Shown one piece after another: positions 8,926 through 18,228 of a stretch of 64,000 nucleotides of DNA (positions are counted from its first letter, which is position 1; each line of letters opens with the position of its first letter). A program made the translations under genes and the position numbers. The notes beneath the pieces were generated by a model. That model was not told the origin of the DNA. It made no database searches and worked only from the letters and a program-made list of their open reading frames with translations. This DNA is from Streptomyces sp. AM 4-1-1 (lineage in GTDB: Bacteria > Actinomycetota > Actinomycetes > Streptomycetales > Streptomycetaceae): the NCBI RefSeq assembly GCF_029167625.1, contig NZ_CP119145.1, positions 4,588,001-4,652,000 of the forward strand, written 5' to 3'.

Positions 8926-8971
8926 TAGACTCCCGTGCGTACAGATCGTCGAACATGTTGACCATGTCGAC
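8926..8971 (+). promoter_or_regulatory. Candidate nuoA promoter and flanking inverted repeat
   Basis: A TAGACT hexamer at 8926-8931 could be a -10 box, with a poor -35 (GTTACC at 8903-8908, 17-base spacing). Just downstream, at 8948-8971, GTCGAACATG and CATGTCGAC form an inverted repeat with one unpaired base around TTGAC. The nuoA start is about 100 bases away, leaving a leader. Weakly supported. Confidence 0.3.
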
Positions 8972-9034
8972 CGTGGCCACCGGATCGACCCTGGTGACCG
9001 GAACGAAGCGGGTTCGAGGGAGCGAGGGGCGGAC

Positions 9035-9550
9035 ATGGCAGCTGTGACGGACCTGCCGGGGCCGACCGATCTCGGGGGCGCGTTCCGGATCACGGACCTC
9101 GCGACAGGCGCACCCCATGCCCCGGAGTTCGCGACGGGCGCGTTCCGGTCCCCGGGACTCGCGGCGGGCGCTTCCGGGTCCTCCGACTACTTCCACAGCT
9201 ACTCCGTGGTGGGGCTGCTCGCCGTCGTCGGCGTGCTGTTCGTCGCCGTCGCCTTCGGGGCCGGGCGACTGCTGCGGCCCGTGGTGCCCACACCGGAGAA
9301 GCTTCTGACGTACGAGTGCGGCGTGGACCCCGTCGGCGAGGGCTGGGCACACACCCAGGTCCGCTACTACGTCTACGCCTTCCTGTACGTGGTCTTCGCC
9401 GTCGACTCGATCTTCCTGTTCCCCTGGGCGACCGTGTTCGCGGCGCCCGGATTCGGCGGGACGACACTGGTCGAAATGTTCATCTTCCTCGGTTTCCTGG
9501 CCGTAGGACTGCTCTACGCATGGAAGAAGGGCGTCCTCGAATGGGCGTGA
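9035..9550 (+). CDS. nuoA: NADH-quinone oxidoreductase-like subunit A (second nuo cluster)
   Basis: 171 residues, membrane subunit of complex I. Three hydrophobic segments (starting [20 protein letters not shown], then [24 protein letters not shown] and [21 protein letters not shown]) and the YECGVDP loop with its conserved Cys are diagnostic. The first 50 residues before the first membrane span are an extra, Ala/Gly/Pro-rich extension with an imperfect repeat ([15 protein letters not shown]). ATG 9035 has GAGGGGCGGA just upstream. It opens a ten-gene operon in which the next start lies inside this gene. It would form the bottom of the quinone cavity with NuoH and NuoJ. Confidence 0.92.
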   Translation: MAAVTDLPGPTDLGGAFRITDLATGAPHAPEFATGAFRSPGLAAGASGSSDYFHSYSVVGLLAVVGVLFVAVAFGAGRLLRPVVPTPEKLLTYECGVDPVGEGWAHTQVRYYVYAFLYVVFAVDSIFLFPWATVFAAPGFGGTTLVEMFIFLGFLAVGLLYAWKKGVLEWA

Positions 9551-10284
9551 CGAGTCGACCGACCCCCGAGCCACGGCCCGGCCGGCGGACCGAGGCCCCG
9601 GGCGGTACCCGGCCCGAACCGGTCCCGCTGCCCGAACCCAAACGCCTCGGCGTGCTGTCACGCCTCGCGCCCGAGCCCATGAAGGTGGTCCTCAACTGGG
9701 GCCGCCGCTACAGCCTCTGGGTCTTCAACTTCGGGCTCGCCTGCTGTGCCATCGAGTTCATCGCCGCGTCCATGGCCCGGCACGACTTCATCCGGCTCGG
9801 CGTGATCCCGTTCGCGCCGGGCCCCCGGCAGGCGGACCTGATGATCGTCTCCGGCACGGTGACGGACAAGATGGCCCCGGCCGTGAAGCGGCTGTACGAG
9901 CAGATGCCCGAGCCGAAGTACGTCATCTCCTTCGGCGCCTGCTCCAACTGCGGCGGCCCGTACTGGGACTCCTACTCCGTGACGAAGGGCGTCGACCAGA
10001 TCATCCCGGTCGATGTGTACGTACCGGGCTGCCCGCCCCGCCCGGAGGCCCTGCTCCAGGGCATCCTCAAGCTCCAGGAGAAGATCGCCCGCGAGTCGCT
10101 GGGCGAGCGGTACGCGACGGGCGGCGGCGGTCGGCCGTCCACCGCCGCGCTCCGCAGCGGCCTGGTCGCCGCCCCGGAGAACCCGGAGAACCCGGAGAAC
10201 CCGGAGAACCCGGAGAACGCGGAGACTTCGCGGACCCCGGAGAATCCGCAGACCCCGCAGACCCCGGGGGAGGAGCGGAAGTGA
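9541..10284 (+). CDS. nuoB: NuoB-like subunit carrying Fe-S cluster N2 ligands
   Basis: 247 residues. The N2 4Fe-4S cluster ligands are present: C68 and C69 in [10 protein letters not shown]134 in FGACSNCGG and C164 in VPGCPPRPE. The core domain covers about 45-190. The N-terminal 40 residues are Pro/Arg-rich, and the C-terminal 50 are a low-complexity tail dominated by tandem ENP/TP units (a 9-bp repeat at about 10180-10270). The ATG lies 10 bases before the nuoA stop codon ends (4-codon overlap), so translation is coupled. Normally NuoB pairs with NuoD to reduce quinone; no NuoD gene follows here. Confidence 0.93.
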   Translation: MGVTSRPTPEPRPGRRTEAPGGTRPEPVPLPEPKRLGVLSRLAPEPMKVVLNWGRRYSLWVFNFGLACCAIEFIAASMARHDFIRLGVIPFAPGPRQADLMIVSGTVTDKMAPAVKRLYEQMPEPKYVISFGACSNCGGPYWDSYSVTKGVDQIIPVDVYVPGCPPRPEALLQGILKLQEKIARESLGERYATGGGGRPSTAALRSGLVAAPENPENPENPENPENAETSRTPENPQTPQTPGEERK

Positions 10285-11747
10285 CCGCCGCGGAGACGTA
10301 CGACCGGCTGCCCGACGCCGTCACCGAGATCTTCGGCGAGGAGGCCACCGCCGAGCACGCCTTCGACCTGCTCACCGTCGACGTGCCCGCGTCGGCCTGG
10401 ATCACCGCACTCGAAACCGCCCGCACCACCCTGGACTGCGGTTACTTCGACTGGCTGAGCGCCGTCGACGAACCCGGCACCGGCTTCAGGGTCTGCGCCC
10501 ATCTCGCGGCCCTGCACGGAGGCGGGGTCCGGCGGCTGCTGGTCCGCACGACCGTCCCGCACGAGGCGCCGACCCTGCCCAGCGCGATCGGTGTGTACGC
10601 GGGCGCCGCCTGGCACGAGCGCGAGACCCACGAGATGTTCGGCGTGGACTTCACGGACCACCCGCATCTGGTGCCGCTGCTGCTGCCCGAGGGCTTCGAG
10701 GGCCACCCGCTGCGCAAGGACTTCGTCCTGGCGGCCCGGGTCGCCAAGGCATGGCCGGGAGCCAAGGAGCCGGGCGAGTCCGAGCACGGCGGCCCCAAGC
10801 GCCGGCAGATGCTGCCGCCCGGGGTCCCCGACCCGAACGAATGGGGCCCGCTCAAGGGTCAGCTCCCGCCCGCCCCGGCCCGTCCGGCCCGCGCCGCGCG
10901 CGCGGCGGGCGACCGCCCGGCGCGCAGGACCCGCAGCGTGAGCGAGGGATACGCGAGCCGGCCGACGGCGGAGTCCCCGGGCACCACGCCGGGAACCGGC
11001 GGCACGGCCGCTCCGGAAGGTACGACCCCGGCTTCCGTGCCGAACCCCCCTCCTGCTACTGCCCCTGCCCCTGCCCCTGCTTCCGCCCCGCGCCGCGCCC
11101 GCAGCGCGTCCCAGGGTTCGGCGAGCCAACGCCCGGATTCCCGTCCGGCCGGCGAGACGCCCCGTCCGGCCGACGAGACGCCCCGGTCGGGCACCGCACC
11201 GGAGGGCGCATCGTCCGACGCGGCCCCGAAGGACGCACGGGCGGCGGACGGGACGACACCGGCGGCGGATACTTCGGCGCCAGGGAAGGACGCCGCGCCC
11301 GAGGCACGGAGCGCGGACGCCCCCTGGCACCACGCACGCCCGGCCTTCGAGGACACTCCCGCACCGGGGACGGCGGTACCGGGGACGGCGACGTCGGGTG
11401 GTGCTCCCGCACCGGAGACGGCGATCCCGGAGACCGCGACGTCGGGTGCTCCCGCGCCGGGGCCCTCCGAGCCCGAGCCCACCAGCGCAGAGCCCGAGTC
11501 CACCGAGTCCGGGCCCACCCGGCCGAAGTCCACCGAGCCCGAGCCAGGCTCCACCGGGTCCGAGCCCGGCTCCACCGGGTCCGGCTCCGCCGAGCCCGAG
11601 CCCGATTCCTCCGGCTCCGGCTCCGGCTCCGCCGAGCCCGACCGCACCGAGCCCGACCGCACCAAGCCCTCCGAGGAGTCCGGTCCCACCGCGTCCCCCG
11701 GACCCGAGGCGTCCGTAGACCGTCCTGACGGAGGCGATCCCGCGTGA
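10281..11747 (+). CDS. nuoC: NuoC-like subunit with long disordered C-terminal tail
   Basis: 488 residues, much longer than the usual 200-250. The 30-kDa NuoC domain occupies about 1-160 and ends in the family signature [14 protein letters not shown], then [15 protein letters not shown]. From about residue 195 onward the protein is Pro/Ala/Thr, then Ser/Glu/Pro-Thr repeats ([17 protein letters not shown]), with no fold I can recognise and no NuoD domain. GTG 10281 overlaps the nuoB stop (GTGA), with GGGGGAGGAG upstream. The tail is rich in direct repeats that could slip during replication. It would bridge NuoB and NuoI in the connecting arm. Confidence 0.9.
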   Translation: MTAAETYDRLPDAVTEIFGEEATAEHAFDLLTVDVPASAWITALETARTTLDCGYFDWLSAVDEPGTGFRVCAHLAALHGGGVRRLLVRTTVPHEAPTLPSAIGVYAGAAWHERETHEMFGVDFTDHPHLVPLLLPEGFEGHPLRKDFVLAARVAKAWPGAKEPGESEHGGPKRRQMLPPGVPDPNEWGPLKGQLPPAPARPARAARAAGDRPARRTRSVSEGYASRPTAESPGTTPGTGGTAAPEGTTPASVPNPPPATAPAPAPASAPRRARSASQGSASQRPDSRPAGETPRPADETPRSGTAPEGASSDAAPKDARAADGTTPAADTSAPGKDAAPEARSADAPWHHARPAFEDTPAPGTAVPGTATSGGAPAPETAIPETATSGAPAPGPSEPEPTSAEPESTESGPTRPKSTEPEPGSTGSEPGSTGSGSAEPEPDSSGSGSGSAEPDRTEPDRTKPSEESGPTASPGPEASVDRPDGGDPA

Positions 11748-12712
11748 ACGACGTACTCGACGTCGCCATCCGGCTCATCATCGTCTTCGCCGCGTTCCTC
11801 GTTCTCCCGCTCGTCGTCGGGCAGGCCGAGCACAAGGTGATGGCGCACATGCAGGGCCGGCTCGGCCCCATGTACGCGGGCGGCTTCCACGGCTGGGCCC
11901 AGCTCGTCGCGGACGGGGTGAAGTTCGCGCAGAAGGAGGACATCGTCCCGGCCGACGCGGACCGCAAGGTCTTCCAGCTCGCGCCCGCCGTGGCCCTCCT
12001 CCCGTACCTCCTGGTCGTCCTCGTCATCCCGATCGGTCCGCAGGAGGGCGCGGTCGGGCAGGTCATCGACGCGGGCGTCTTCTTCGTGCTCGCCGTGATG
12101 GGCATCGGGGTGCTCGGCTCGTTGATGGCGGGCTGGGCGTCGGCCAATAAGTTCTCGCTGCTCGGCGGTCTGCGTACCGCTGCCCAACTGCTCGCGTACG
12201 AGCTGCCGATGCTTCTCGCCGCCGCCTCGGTGGCGATGGCCGCCGGCACCGTCTCGCTGCCCGGCATCCTCGACTCCTTCGAGTGGTGGTGGCTGCCGTG
12301 GCAGCTCATCGGCGCCCTCGTGTTCTTCGTCGCCGGTCTCGCCGAGTTGCAACGCCCGCCCTTCGACATGCCCGTGGCCGACTCCGAGATCATCTTCGGC
12401 GCGTACACCGAGTACACCGGTCTGCGGTTCGCCCTGTTCCTGCTCGCCGAGTACGCGGGCATCGTCGTCCTGTGCGGTCTGACCACCGTCCTCTTCCTCG
12501 GCGGCTGGCACGGTCCGTTCGGCGAGGACGGGCTGGGCTGGGTGTGGACCCTCCTCAAGACCGCGATCCTCGCGTTCGTCGTCATCTGGCTCCGCGTGAC
12601 GTATCCCCGGCTGCGTGAGGACCAGTTGCAGAAGCTCGCCTGGACCACGCTCATCCCGCTCGCTCTCGCGCAGATCGCGCTCACCGGCATCGTGAAGGTG
12701 GCGATCCAGTAA
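11744..12712 (+). CDS. nuoH: NuoH-like membrane subunit
   Basis: 322 residues, about eight membrane helices. Recognisable features are [16 protein letters not shown] (equivalent of the usual ERK...GPN loop), [20 protein letters not shown] with the conserved charged quinone-cavity loop, and [15 protein letters not shown], a variant of the usual ETNRAPFDLxE motif. GTG 11744 overlaps the nuoC stop (GTGA). NuoH joins the connecting arm to the proton-pumping arm. The divergence at the usual ETNRAPFD motif is notable because that loop lines the quinone site and contacts NuoB/NuoD. Confidence 0.93.
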   Translation: MNDVLDVAIRLIIVFAAFLVLPLVVGQAEHKVMAHMQGRLGPMYAGGFHGWAQLVADGVKFAQKEDIVPADADRKVFQLAPAVALLPYLLVVLVIPIGPQEGAVGQVIDAGVFFVLAVMGIGVLGSLMAGWASANKFSLLGGLRTAAQLLAYELPMLLAAASVAMAAGTVSLPGILDSFEWWWLPWQLIGALVFFVAGLAELQRPPFDMPVADSEIIFGAYTEYTGLRFALFLLAEYAGIVVLCGLTTVLFLGGWHGPFGEDGLGWVWTLLKTAILAFVVIWLRVTYPRLREDQLQKLAWTTLIPLALAQIALTGIVKVAIQ

Positions 12713-13455
12713 TGCCCCCGATCCCCGGCTCCGGCCTGGCCAAGGGCCTCGCCGTCACCCTGCGGACGATGACGAAGCGCACCGTCACCGCGCAGTACCC
12801 GGACGTGCAGCCCGAACTCCCGCCCCGTACCCGTGGCGTCATCGCGCTGTTCGAGGAGAACTGCACGGTCTGCATGCTCTGCGCCCGTGAATGCCCCGAC
12901 TGGTGCATCTACATCGACTCCCACAAGGAGACCGTGCCCGCCGCCGCCCCCGGCGGCCGTGAGCGCAGCCGTAACGTCCTCGACCGCTTCGCCATCGACT
13001 TCTCCCTCTGCATGTACTGCGGTATCTGCATCGAGGTGTGCCCCTTCGACGCGTTGTTCTGGTCCCCGGAGTTCGAGTACGCGGAGACGGACATCCACGA
13101 GCTCACCCACGAGCGGGACAAGCTCCGCGAGTGGATGTGGACCGTGCCGGAACCGCCCGCGCTCGACCCGGGTGCCGAGGAGCCGAAGGAGGTCGCCGCC
13201 GCCCGCAAGACGGCGGAGAAGCTGGCGTCCCAGCGCGCGCAAGAGACCCGACAGGCCGAGGAAGCGGAGCAGGCCCGACAGGCCGAGAGGACAGAGCGGA
13301 CGGAGCAGACGGAACAGGCGGATCGGGCCCAACAGGCCGGGCCCGGGACCACCGGAACGGTCCGCCCCGACAGCGCCGACACCGACAGGCCCAGCACCGA
13401 CAGCCCCAGCACCGACCACTCCGGTCCCGACAGTCCGAAGGAGGGAAAGGAGTGA
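12712..13455 (+). CDS. nuoI: NuoI-like 2x[4Fe-4S] ferredoxin subunit
   Basis: 247 residues with two 8Fe-type motifs, [12 protein letters not shown] near residue 45-56 and [12 protein letters not shown] near 99-110, giving clusters N6a and N6b. The core ends near residue 150. About 85 residues of charged low-complexity sequence follow ([15 protein letters not shown], then [12 protein letters not shown]). The ATG shares one base with the nuoH stop (TAATG). In canonical complex I this subunit takes electrons from NuoG; here NuoG is missing, so NuoI would be the natural docking point for an external ferredoxin. Confidence 0.94.
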   Translation: MPPIPGSGLAKGLAVTLRTMTKRTVTAQYPDVQPELPPRTRGVIALFEENCTVCMLCARECPDWCIYIDSHKETVPAAAPGGRERSRNVLDRFAIDFSLCMYCGICIEVCPFDALFWSPEFEYAETDIHELTHERDKLREWMWTVPEPPALDPGAEEPKEVAAARKTAEKLASQRAQETRQAEEAEQARQAERTERTEQTEQADRAQQAGPGTTGTVRPDSADTDRPSTDSPSTDHSGPDSPKEGKE

Positions 13456-14195
13456 CCCTCGCGACTGCCGTGAGCCACCCCGGCTTCCTCTCGCCGACCG
13501 GTGTCGAGATCGCCTTCGTCCTGTTCGGCATCGCCACCCTCGGCGCGGCCCTCATCACCGTCACGACCAAACAGCTGGTGCACGCCGCTCTCTGGCTGAT
13601 CGTGGCGCTCGGCGGCCTCGCCGTCGAGTACCTGCTGCTCACGGCGGAGTTCATCGCCTGGGTGCAGGTGCTCATCTACGTCGGTTCCGTCGTCGTCCTC
13701 CTGCTCTTCGGCCTCATGCTCACCAGGGCCCCCATCGGCCGCTCGCCAAACGCCGATTCGGAGAACCGGTGGGTCGCCCTCGGGGTCGCCGTGGCCGCCG
13801 CGGGCACCCTCGTCTGGGTCGTCGTGGACGCGTTCCGCACCACCTGGATCGACCTGGACGGACCGGTCCAGGGCTCGACGAAGGTGTCCGGGGAGTTCCT
13901 GTTCCGGCACTGGGTGCTGCCGTTCGAGGCGCTGTCGGTCCTGCTGCTCGCCGCCCTGGTGGGCGCGATCGTCCTGTCCCGCAAGACCCGGACAGACAAG
14001 ACCCGGACCGACAAGACACGGACCCACAGGGCCCGGACCGACAAGGCCGGGTCCGACAGGAACCAGGCCGGCAGAGCCCAGTCCGGCCAGAACCGGAACG
14101 GCGGAGCCCCGGACACCGGCACCCGGGACAGCCAGGCCGGCACGGCCCCGGACACCGGCACCCGGGCCCGCACGAACCGAGAGGGCCAGCGCTGA
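13452..14195 (+). CDS. nuoJ: NuoJ-like membrane subunit
   Basis: 247 residues from GTG 13452, which overlaps the nuoI stop. About five hydrophobic segments are present, including [20 protein letters not shown] and the conserved [20 protein letters not shown] with the pi-bulge-like region. The last 65 residues are basic low complexity with a KTRTD repeat (three near-identical units at about 13990-14030) and Gly/Thr/Asn-rich sequence. The repeats make the gene end prone to length change. It sits between NuoA/H and NuoK in the proton-conducting arm. Confidence 0.92.
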   Translation: MTLATAVSHPGFLSPTGVEIAFVLFGIATLGAALITVTTKQLVHAALWLIVALGGLAVEYLLLTAEFIAWVQVLIYVGSVVVLLLFGLMLTRAPIGRSPNADSENRWVALGVAVAAAGTLVWVVVDAFRTTWIDLDGPVQGSTKVSGEFLFRHWVLPFEALSVLLLAALVGAIVLSRKTRTDKTRTDKTRTHRARTDKAGSDRNQAGRAQSGQNRNGGAPDTGTRDSQAGTAPDTGTRARTNREGQR

Positions 14196-14644
14196 TGCAC
14201 CTCGCCTATCCCGCCGTGCTCGCCGCCCTCCTCTTCTGCGTCGGGCTGTACGGAGTGCTCGCCCGGCGCAACACGATCCTGATCCTGATGTCCGTCGAGC
14301 TGATGCTCAACGCCGTCAACCTCAACCTGGTCGCCTTCGACGTCTGGCTCCACGACGCCCTGCACTCGGGCCAGGCCCTCACCCTCTTCACCATCGCCAT
14401 CGCCGCGGCCGAGATCGGCATCGGCATGGCGATCGTCCTCGCGGTGTACCGCAACCGTGGCAGCTCGGACATCGACCGGCTCCGCGACACCGCTGAGACC
14501 GACGCCGCCGAGGACCTTCCCGAGGACGACCCCGACGACGAAGATCCCGACGACGACGCAGACCCTGACGAGGCCGAAGGCGCGGGCACCGAAGACCCCG
14601 CCTCAGCGGCACGGAAGGCAAAGAAGGCAGAGGCCACCGCGTGA
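14195..14644 (+). CDS. nuoK: NuoK-like membrane subunit
   Basis: 149 residues. Three membrane helices occupy about 1-95, with the conserved glutamate in [15 protein letters not shown] (E36) and a second in [18 protein letters not shown] (about E72), both part of the proton path. Family members end near residue 100; here an acidic tail follows ([18 protein letters not shown]) and then an Ala/Lys-rich end. The ATG shares its first base with the nuoJ stop; GAGGG lies 8 bases upstream. Confidence 0.92.
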   Translation: MHLAYPAVLAALLFCVGLYGVLARRNTILILMSVELMLNAVNLNLVAFDVWLHDALHSGQALTLFTIAIAAAEIGIGMAIVLAVYRNRGSSDIDRLRDTAETDAAEDLPEDDPDDEDPDDDADPDEAEGAGTEDPASAARKAKKAEATA

Positions 14645-16641
14645 CCACCACGACCCTCGCCGTCCTCGTCCCCCTCCTTCCCTTCCTCGGCGCGGCCGCC
14701 GGTCTCCTCCTCGGCAGGACCGCCCCCGGTTTCGTACGCCCGCTCGCCGTACTGCCCACCCTCGCCGCGGCCGTCCTCGCCGTGGCCGTCGCCGTGCGCC
14801 AGGGCGGCGGCCGGGCCGTCGACGCCGCGACCCAGCTCACCCCCACCGGCTCGGTCCCCATCGACCTCGCCCTCCACCTCGACGGCTTCGCCGTCCTCGT
14901 CGCCGCTCTCGTCGGACTCGTCGCGACCTGCGTGCAGATCTACTCGATCGCCTATCTGCGCGACGACCCCCGCTACCCCTCGTACGCGGCCCTCGTCTCC
15001 CTCTTCACCTCCGCCATGCTGCTCGTCGTCTACTCCGGCGACCTGATGGTGCTGCTGGTCGGCTGGGAGGTCATGGGCATCTGCTCGTACTTCCTCGTCG
15101 GTCACTACTGGGAAACGCCTGAGGCCCGCGCCGCCTCCCTGAAGGCGTTCCTGGTCACCAAACTCGGCGACGTCCCCTTCCTGATCGGTCTGTTCGCGCT
15201 CGCCGCGGACACCGGCACCTTCCGGATCACCGGTGTCCTCGACGCCGTCACCACCGGCGGACTCGACCACCCCACCCTGATCGCGCTGCTGCTCCTCGCG
15301 GGTGTCGCGGGCAAGTCCGCGCAGTTCCCCCTGCACACCTGGCTGCCCGACGCGATGGCCGGCCCGACCCCGGTGTCCGCCCTGATCCACGCCGCGACGA
15401 TGGTCGCCGCCGGCATCTACTTCGTGGCCAGGCTGCTGCCCGTCTTCGCCGCCTCCGGCGCCGCCCTCGTCGTCCTCTCCGTGATGGCCGCCGTCACGAT
15501 GATCGGTTCGGGGCTCGCCGCCCTCGCCCAGGACGACATCAAACGCGTCCTGGCCTACTCGACCATCGGGCAGCTCGGCTACATGTCCGGCGCCCTCGCC
15601 GTCGGCGACCGGGGCGCCGCCGTCTTCCACCTCATCTCGCACGGTGCCTTCAAGGCCGTCCTCTTCCTCGCCGCGGGCGTCGTCATCCACGCCGCCGGGA
15701 CCAACTCACTGGCCGCCATGTCCCGTATGGGCGACCTCAGAAAGCGGATTCCCGACGCCTACTGGACGATGACCGTCGCCCTGCTCGCGCTCGCCGCCAT
15801 CCCGCCGTTCGCCGGCTTCTTCTCCAAGGAAGCCGTCCTCGTCGCCGCCGAGCACACCGCCCTCGGAGACCGGCACATCGCCCCGGCCGCCGCCGGCTGG
15901 ACGATCCTCGTCGCCGGACTCGCCGCCGCCGTCCTCACCGCCGGGTACGCCACCCGGCTGTGGCTCCTCGCCTTCCGGGGCCGCGGCGCCGAGGCACCCG
16001 ACCACGGCAGGCAGCCCGTCGCCATGACCACCGTCCTCTGGGTCCTGGCCGTCCCGACCATCGGCCTCGGCCTCGCCGTCGGGCCGATCGGCGACTGGTT
16101 CGACGGACACAGCCTCACCCCCTCGCTCACCACCGGCGTCCTCTCCACCGGTGTCGCGCTCGTCGGCGGACTCGTGACCTACGGCGCCTGGCGGCACACC
16201 ACCGCCCTCGCCGCCCGCACCCCGATGGGCGCCGTCGTCGCCCGCCCCGACCGGGAACCCGCCCTCGTCGAGGCCGAGGCCATGACCACGCACGCCGCCG
16301 TCTACGGCCACATCGCGGACGCCCCCGACCCCGCGGACCCCGGCCGGCTCCTCCTGGGCCCGCTCCACCGCCACGCGGCCACCGGCTTCCACCTCGACGG
16401 CGTCTACCAGGTGCTGTTCGTCCGCCCCATCCAGGCCGCCGCCCGCCTCGTCCGCTTCCTGGACCGCGAGGTCGTCGACACCTATGTACGCGGCACCGGC
16501 ACGGGCGCCCGCCGGCTCGGCACCGCCGTCCGCCGCGCCCAGACCGGCAATGTGCAGAGCTACCTCAGCGCGCTGCTCACCGGCTCCCTTGTCCTGGCGA
16601 TCGCCGCCGTCGTCTTTGCCCATGTCAACGCCGGGTCGTGA
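14641..16641 (+). CDS. nuoL: NuoL-like antiporter subunit
   Basis: 666 residues. Antiporter-like proton pump subunit with the key residues E143 (GWEVMG), K225 ([14 protein letters not shown]) and the [19 protein letters not shown] signature at 232-250. [10 protein letters not shown] and [14 protein letters not shown] follow. The C-terminal part contains the region corresponding to the lateral helix and ends in a last membrane span ([17 protein letters not shown]). GTG 14641 overlaps the nuoK stop. Length is normal for actinobacterial NuoL and no low-complexity tail is present. Confidence 0.95.
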   Translation: MTTTTLAVLVPLLPFLGAAAGLLLGRTAPGFVRPLAVLPTLAAAVLAVAVAVRQGGGRAVDAATQLTPTGSVPIDLALHLDGFAVLVAALVGLVATCVQIYSIAYLRDDPRYPSYAALVSLFTSAMLLVVYSGDLMVLLVGWEVMGICSYFLVGHYWETPEARAASLKAFLVTKLGDVPFLIGLFALAADTGTFRITGVLDAVTTGGLDHPTLIALLLLAGVAGKSAQFPLHTWLPDAMAGPTPVSALIHAATMVAAGIYFVARLLPVFAASGAALVVLSVMAAVTMIGSGLAALAQDDIKRVLAYSTIGQLGYMSGALAVGDRGAAVFHLISHGAFKAVLFLAAGVVIHAAGTNSLAAMSRMGDLRKRIPDAYWTMTVALLALAAIPPFAGFFSKEAVLVAAEHTALGDRHIAPAAAGWTILVAGLAAAVLTAGYATRLWLLAFRGRGAEAPDHGRQPVAMTTVLWVLAVPTIGLGLAVGPIGDWFDGHSLTPSLTTGVLSTGVALVGGLVTYGAWRHTTALAARTPMGAVVARPDREPALVEAEAMTTHAAVYGHIADAPDPADPGRLLLGPLHRHAATGFHLDGVYQVLFVRPIQAAARLVRFLDREVVDTYVRGTGTGARRLGTAVRRAQTGNVQSYLSALLTGSLVLAIAAVVFAHVNAGS

Positions 16642-16644
16642 GCC

Positions 16645-18228
16645 GTGATCGATATCAGCGAATCAGTGATGCAGTTCCTTCTCGCGTTCGTCGTCGCCGG
16701 CCCGCTCATCGGCGCGGTCGCCGTGCTCCTCCCGGCCCCGCCCGGGCTCAAGGGCAAGAACCCCGACCAGGCCGCGCTCCGCCACGGCGTCACCGTGACC
16801 GGGGTGATCCTGCTCGCCGCGATCGTCCTGGCCATCGGCTTCGACCACGACAACCCGTCGAAGATGCAGGCCAACACCGACATCAACTGGATTCCGGCGC
16901 TCGACGTCCGCATCCACCTCGGCATCGACGGCATCTCGCTCCCCCTTCTCGTACTGACCGCGCTGCTGACCTTCCTCTGCGCGCTCCACAGCTACTTCAA
17001 AATGCCCGCGGGCCCGTCCCCCCGGGCCTTCGTCGCACTCGTCCTGGTCCTCGAATCCGGCACCCTCGCCACCTTCGCCGTCCTCGATCTGCTCCTGTTC
17101 TTCCTGGCGTTCGAGATGGTCCTCATCCCGATGTACTTCCTCATCGCCCGCTGGGGCGGTGCCCAGCGGCAGGCCGCCGCCTGGAAGTTCGTCCTCTACA
17201 CACTGCTCGGCTCGGTCGTCATGCTGCTGGGCCTGCTCCTCATCGGGCTGAAGAGCGGCACCTTCGACATGGTGGCACTCGCCACTGACAACGGCCGTGG
17301 ACTCACCTCGTCCGTGCAGGTCATCGCCGTACTGGCGGTCGGGATCGGGCTCGCCGTGAAGACCCCCATGTGGCCGCTGCACAGCTGGCTCCCGGACGCG
17401 CACACCGCCGCCCCCACCGTCGGCTCGGTCCTCCTCGCGGGCGTCCTGCTGAAGATGGGGACGTACGGATTCGTCCGTATCCTGCTCCCGATCGCACCCG
17501 ACGGGATGCACACCTTCGCGCCCTACCTCGCGGCCTTCGCGGTCGTCGGCATCATCTACGGGTCGCTCGCCTGCCTGGCGCTCGCCCGCAGCGGTTCCAA
17601 GGGCGACCTGAAGCGGCTCATCGCGTACTCCTCCGTCGGCCACATGGGCTTCGTCCTGCTCGGCATCGCGACCATGACCCCCACCGGGGTCAACGGCGCG
17701 CTCTTCGCGAACATCGCCCACGGCCTCATCACCGGGCTGCTCTTCTTCCTGGTCGGGGCCATCAAGGACCGGTACGGCACCGCCGACCTCGACACCCTCT
17801 CCGGCGCCACCGGGGCCGCCCTCTACGGCCGCGCCCCCCGCCTCGGAGCCCTCCTCGCCTTCGCCGCCGTCGCCTCGCTCGGCCTGCCGGGACTCGCCGG
17901 GTTCTGGGGCGAGATGCTGACCCTGTTCGGCGCCTTCGACCCCGCCGAAGGGCTCAGCCGCCCGGCCTTCCGCACCTTCATGGCGATCGGCGCGTTCGGC
18001 ACCCTGCTCACCGCCGCGTACATGCTCATCGTGGTGCGCCGGATCTGCATGGGCGAGAAGGACGGGAAACGGGAGGAGCCACACCGACCGGCCGACGTGC
18101 AGACGTACGAATTCGCCGCCTGGACCCCTCTCGTCGCCCTCACCGTCCTCGCCGGACTCTGGCCCGCGGTCCTCCTCGGCCTCACCGACCCGGCCGTGCA
18201 GAAGCTCCTCGCAGGAGGCAAGTCGTGA
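16645..18228 (+). CDS. nuoM: NuoM-like antiporter subunit
   Basis: 527 residues, about 14 membrane helices. Diagnostic residues are E157 in AFEMVLIPMYFLI, K239 in AVKTPMWPLHSWLPDAH and K270 in LLAGVLLKMGTYG, the charged central axis of a proton channel. YSSVGHMGFVLLG is the second antiporter motif. GTG 16645 lies 3 bases after the nuoL stop. The final residues are normal in composition, so the odd tails are confined to the connecting and small subunits. Confidence 0.95.
   Translation: MIDISESVMQFLLAFVVAGPLIGAVAVLLPAPPGLKGKNPDQAALRHGVTVTGVILLAAIVLAIGFDHDNPSKMQANTDINWIPALDVRIHLGIDGISLPLLVLTALLTFLCALHSYFKMPAGPSPRAFVALVLVLESGTLATFAVLDLLLFFLAFEMVLIPMYFLIARWGGAQRQAAAWKFVLYTLLGSVVMLLGLLLIGLKSGTFDMVALATDNGRGLTSSVQVIAVLAVGIGLAVKTPMWPLHSWLPDAHTAAPTVGSVLLAGVLLKMGTYGFVRILLPIAPDGMHTFAPYLAAFAVVGIIYGSLACLALARSGSKGDLKRLIAYSSVGHMGFVLLGIATMTPTGVNGALFANIAHGLITGLLFFLVGAIKDRYGTADLDTLSGATGAALYGRAPRLGALLAFAAVASLGLPGLAGFWGEMLTLFGAFDPAEGLSRPAFRTFMAIGAFGTLLTAAYMLIVVRRICMGEKDGKREEPHRPADVQTYEFAAWTPLVALTVLAGLWPAVLLGLTDPAVQKLLAGGKS

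Noticed and set aside
11056..11718. CRISPR-like or minisatellite array in the 3' part of nuoC
   Set aside because: The repeats are short, in frame and codon-based (Pro/Ser/Glu/Thr), with no constant repeat-spacer structure.
10013..11728. Possible NuoD hidden in another frame of the nuoC region
   Set aside because: The alternative frames are Arg/Pro-rich with none of the NuoD motifs; NuoD is truly absent.
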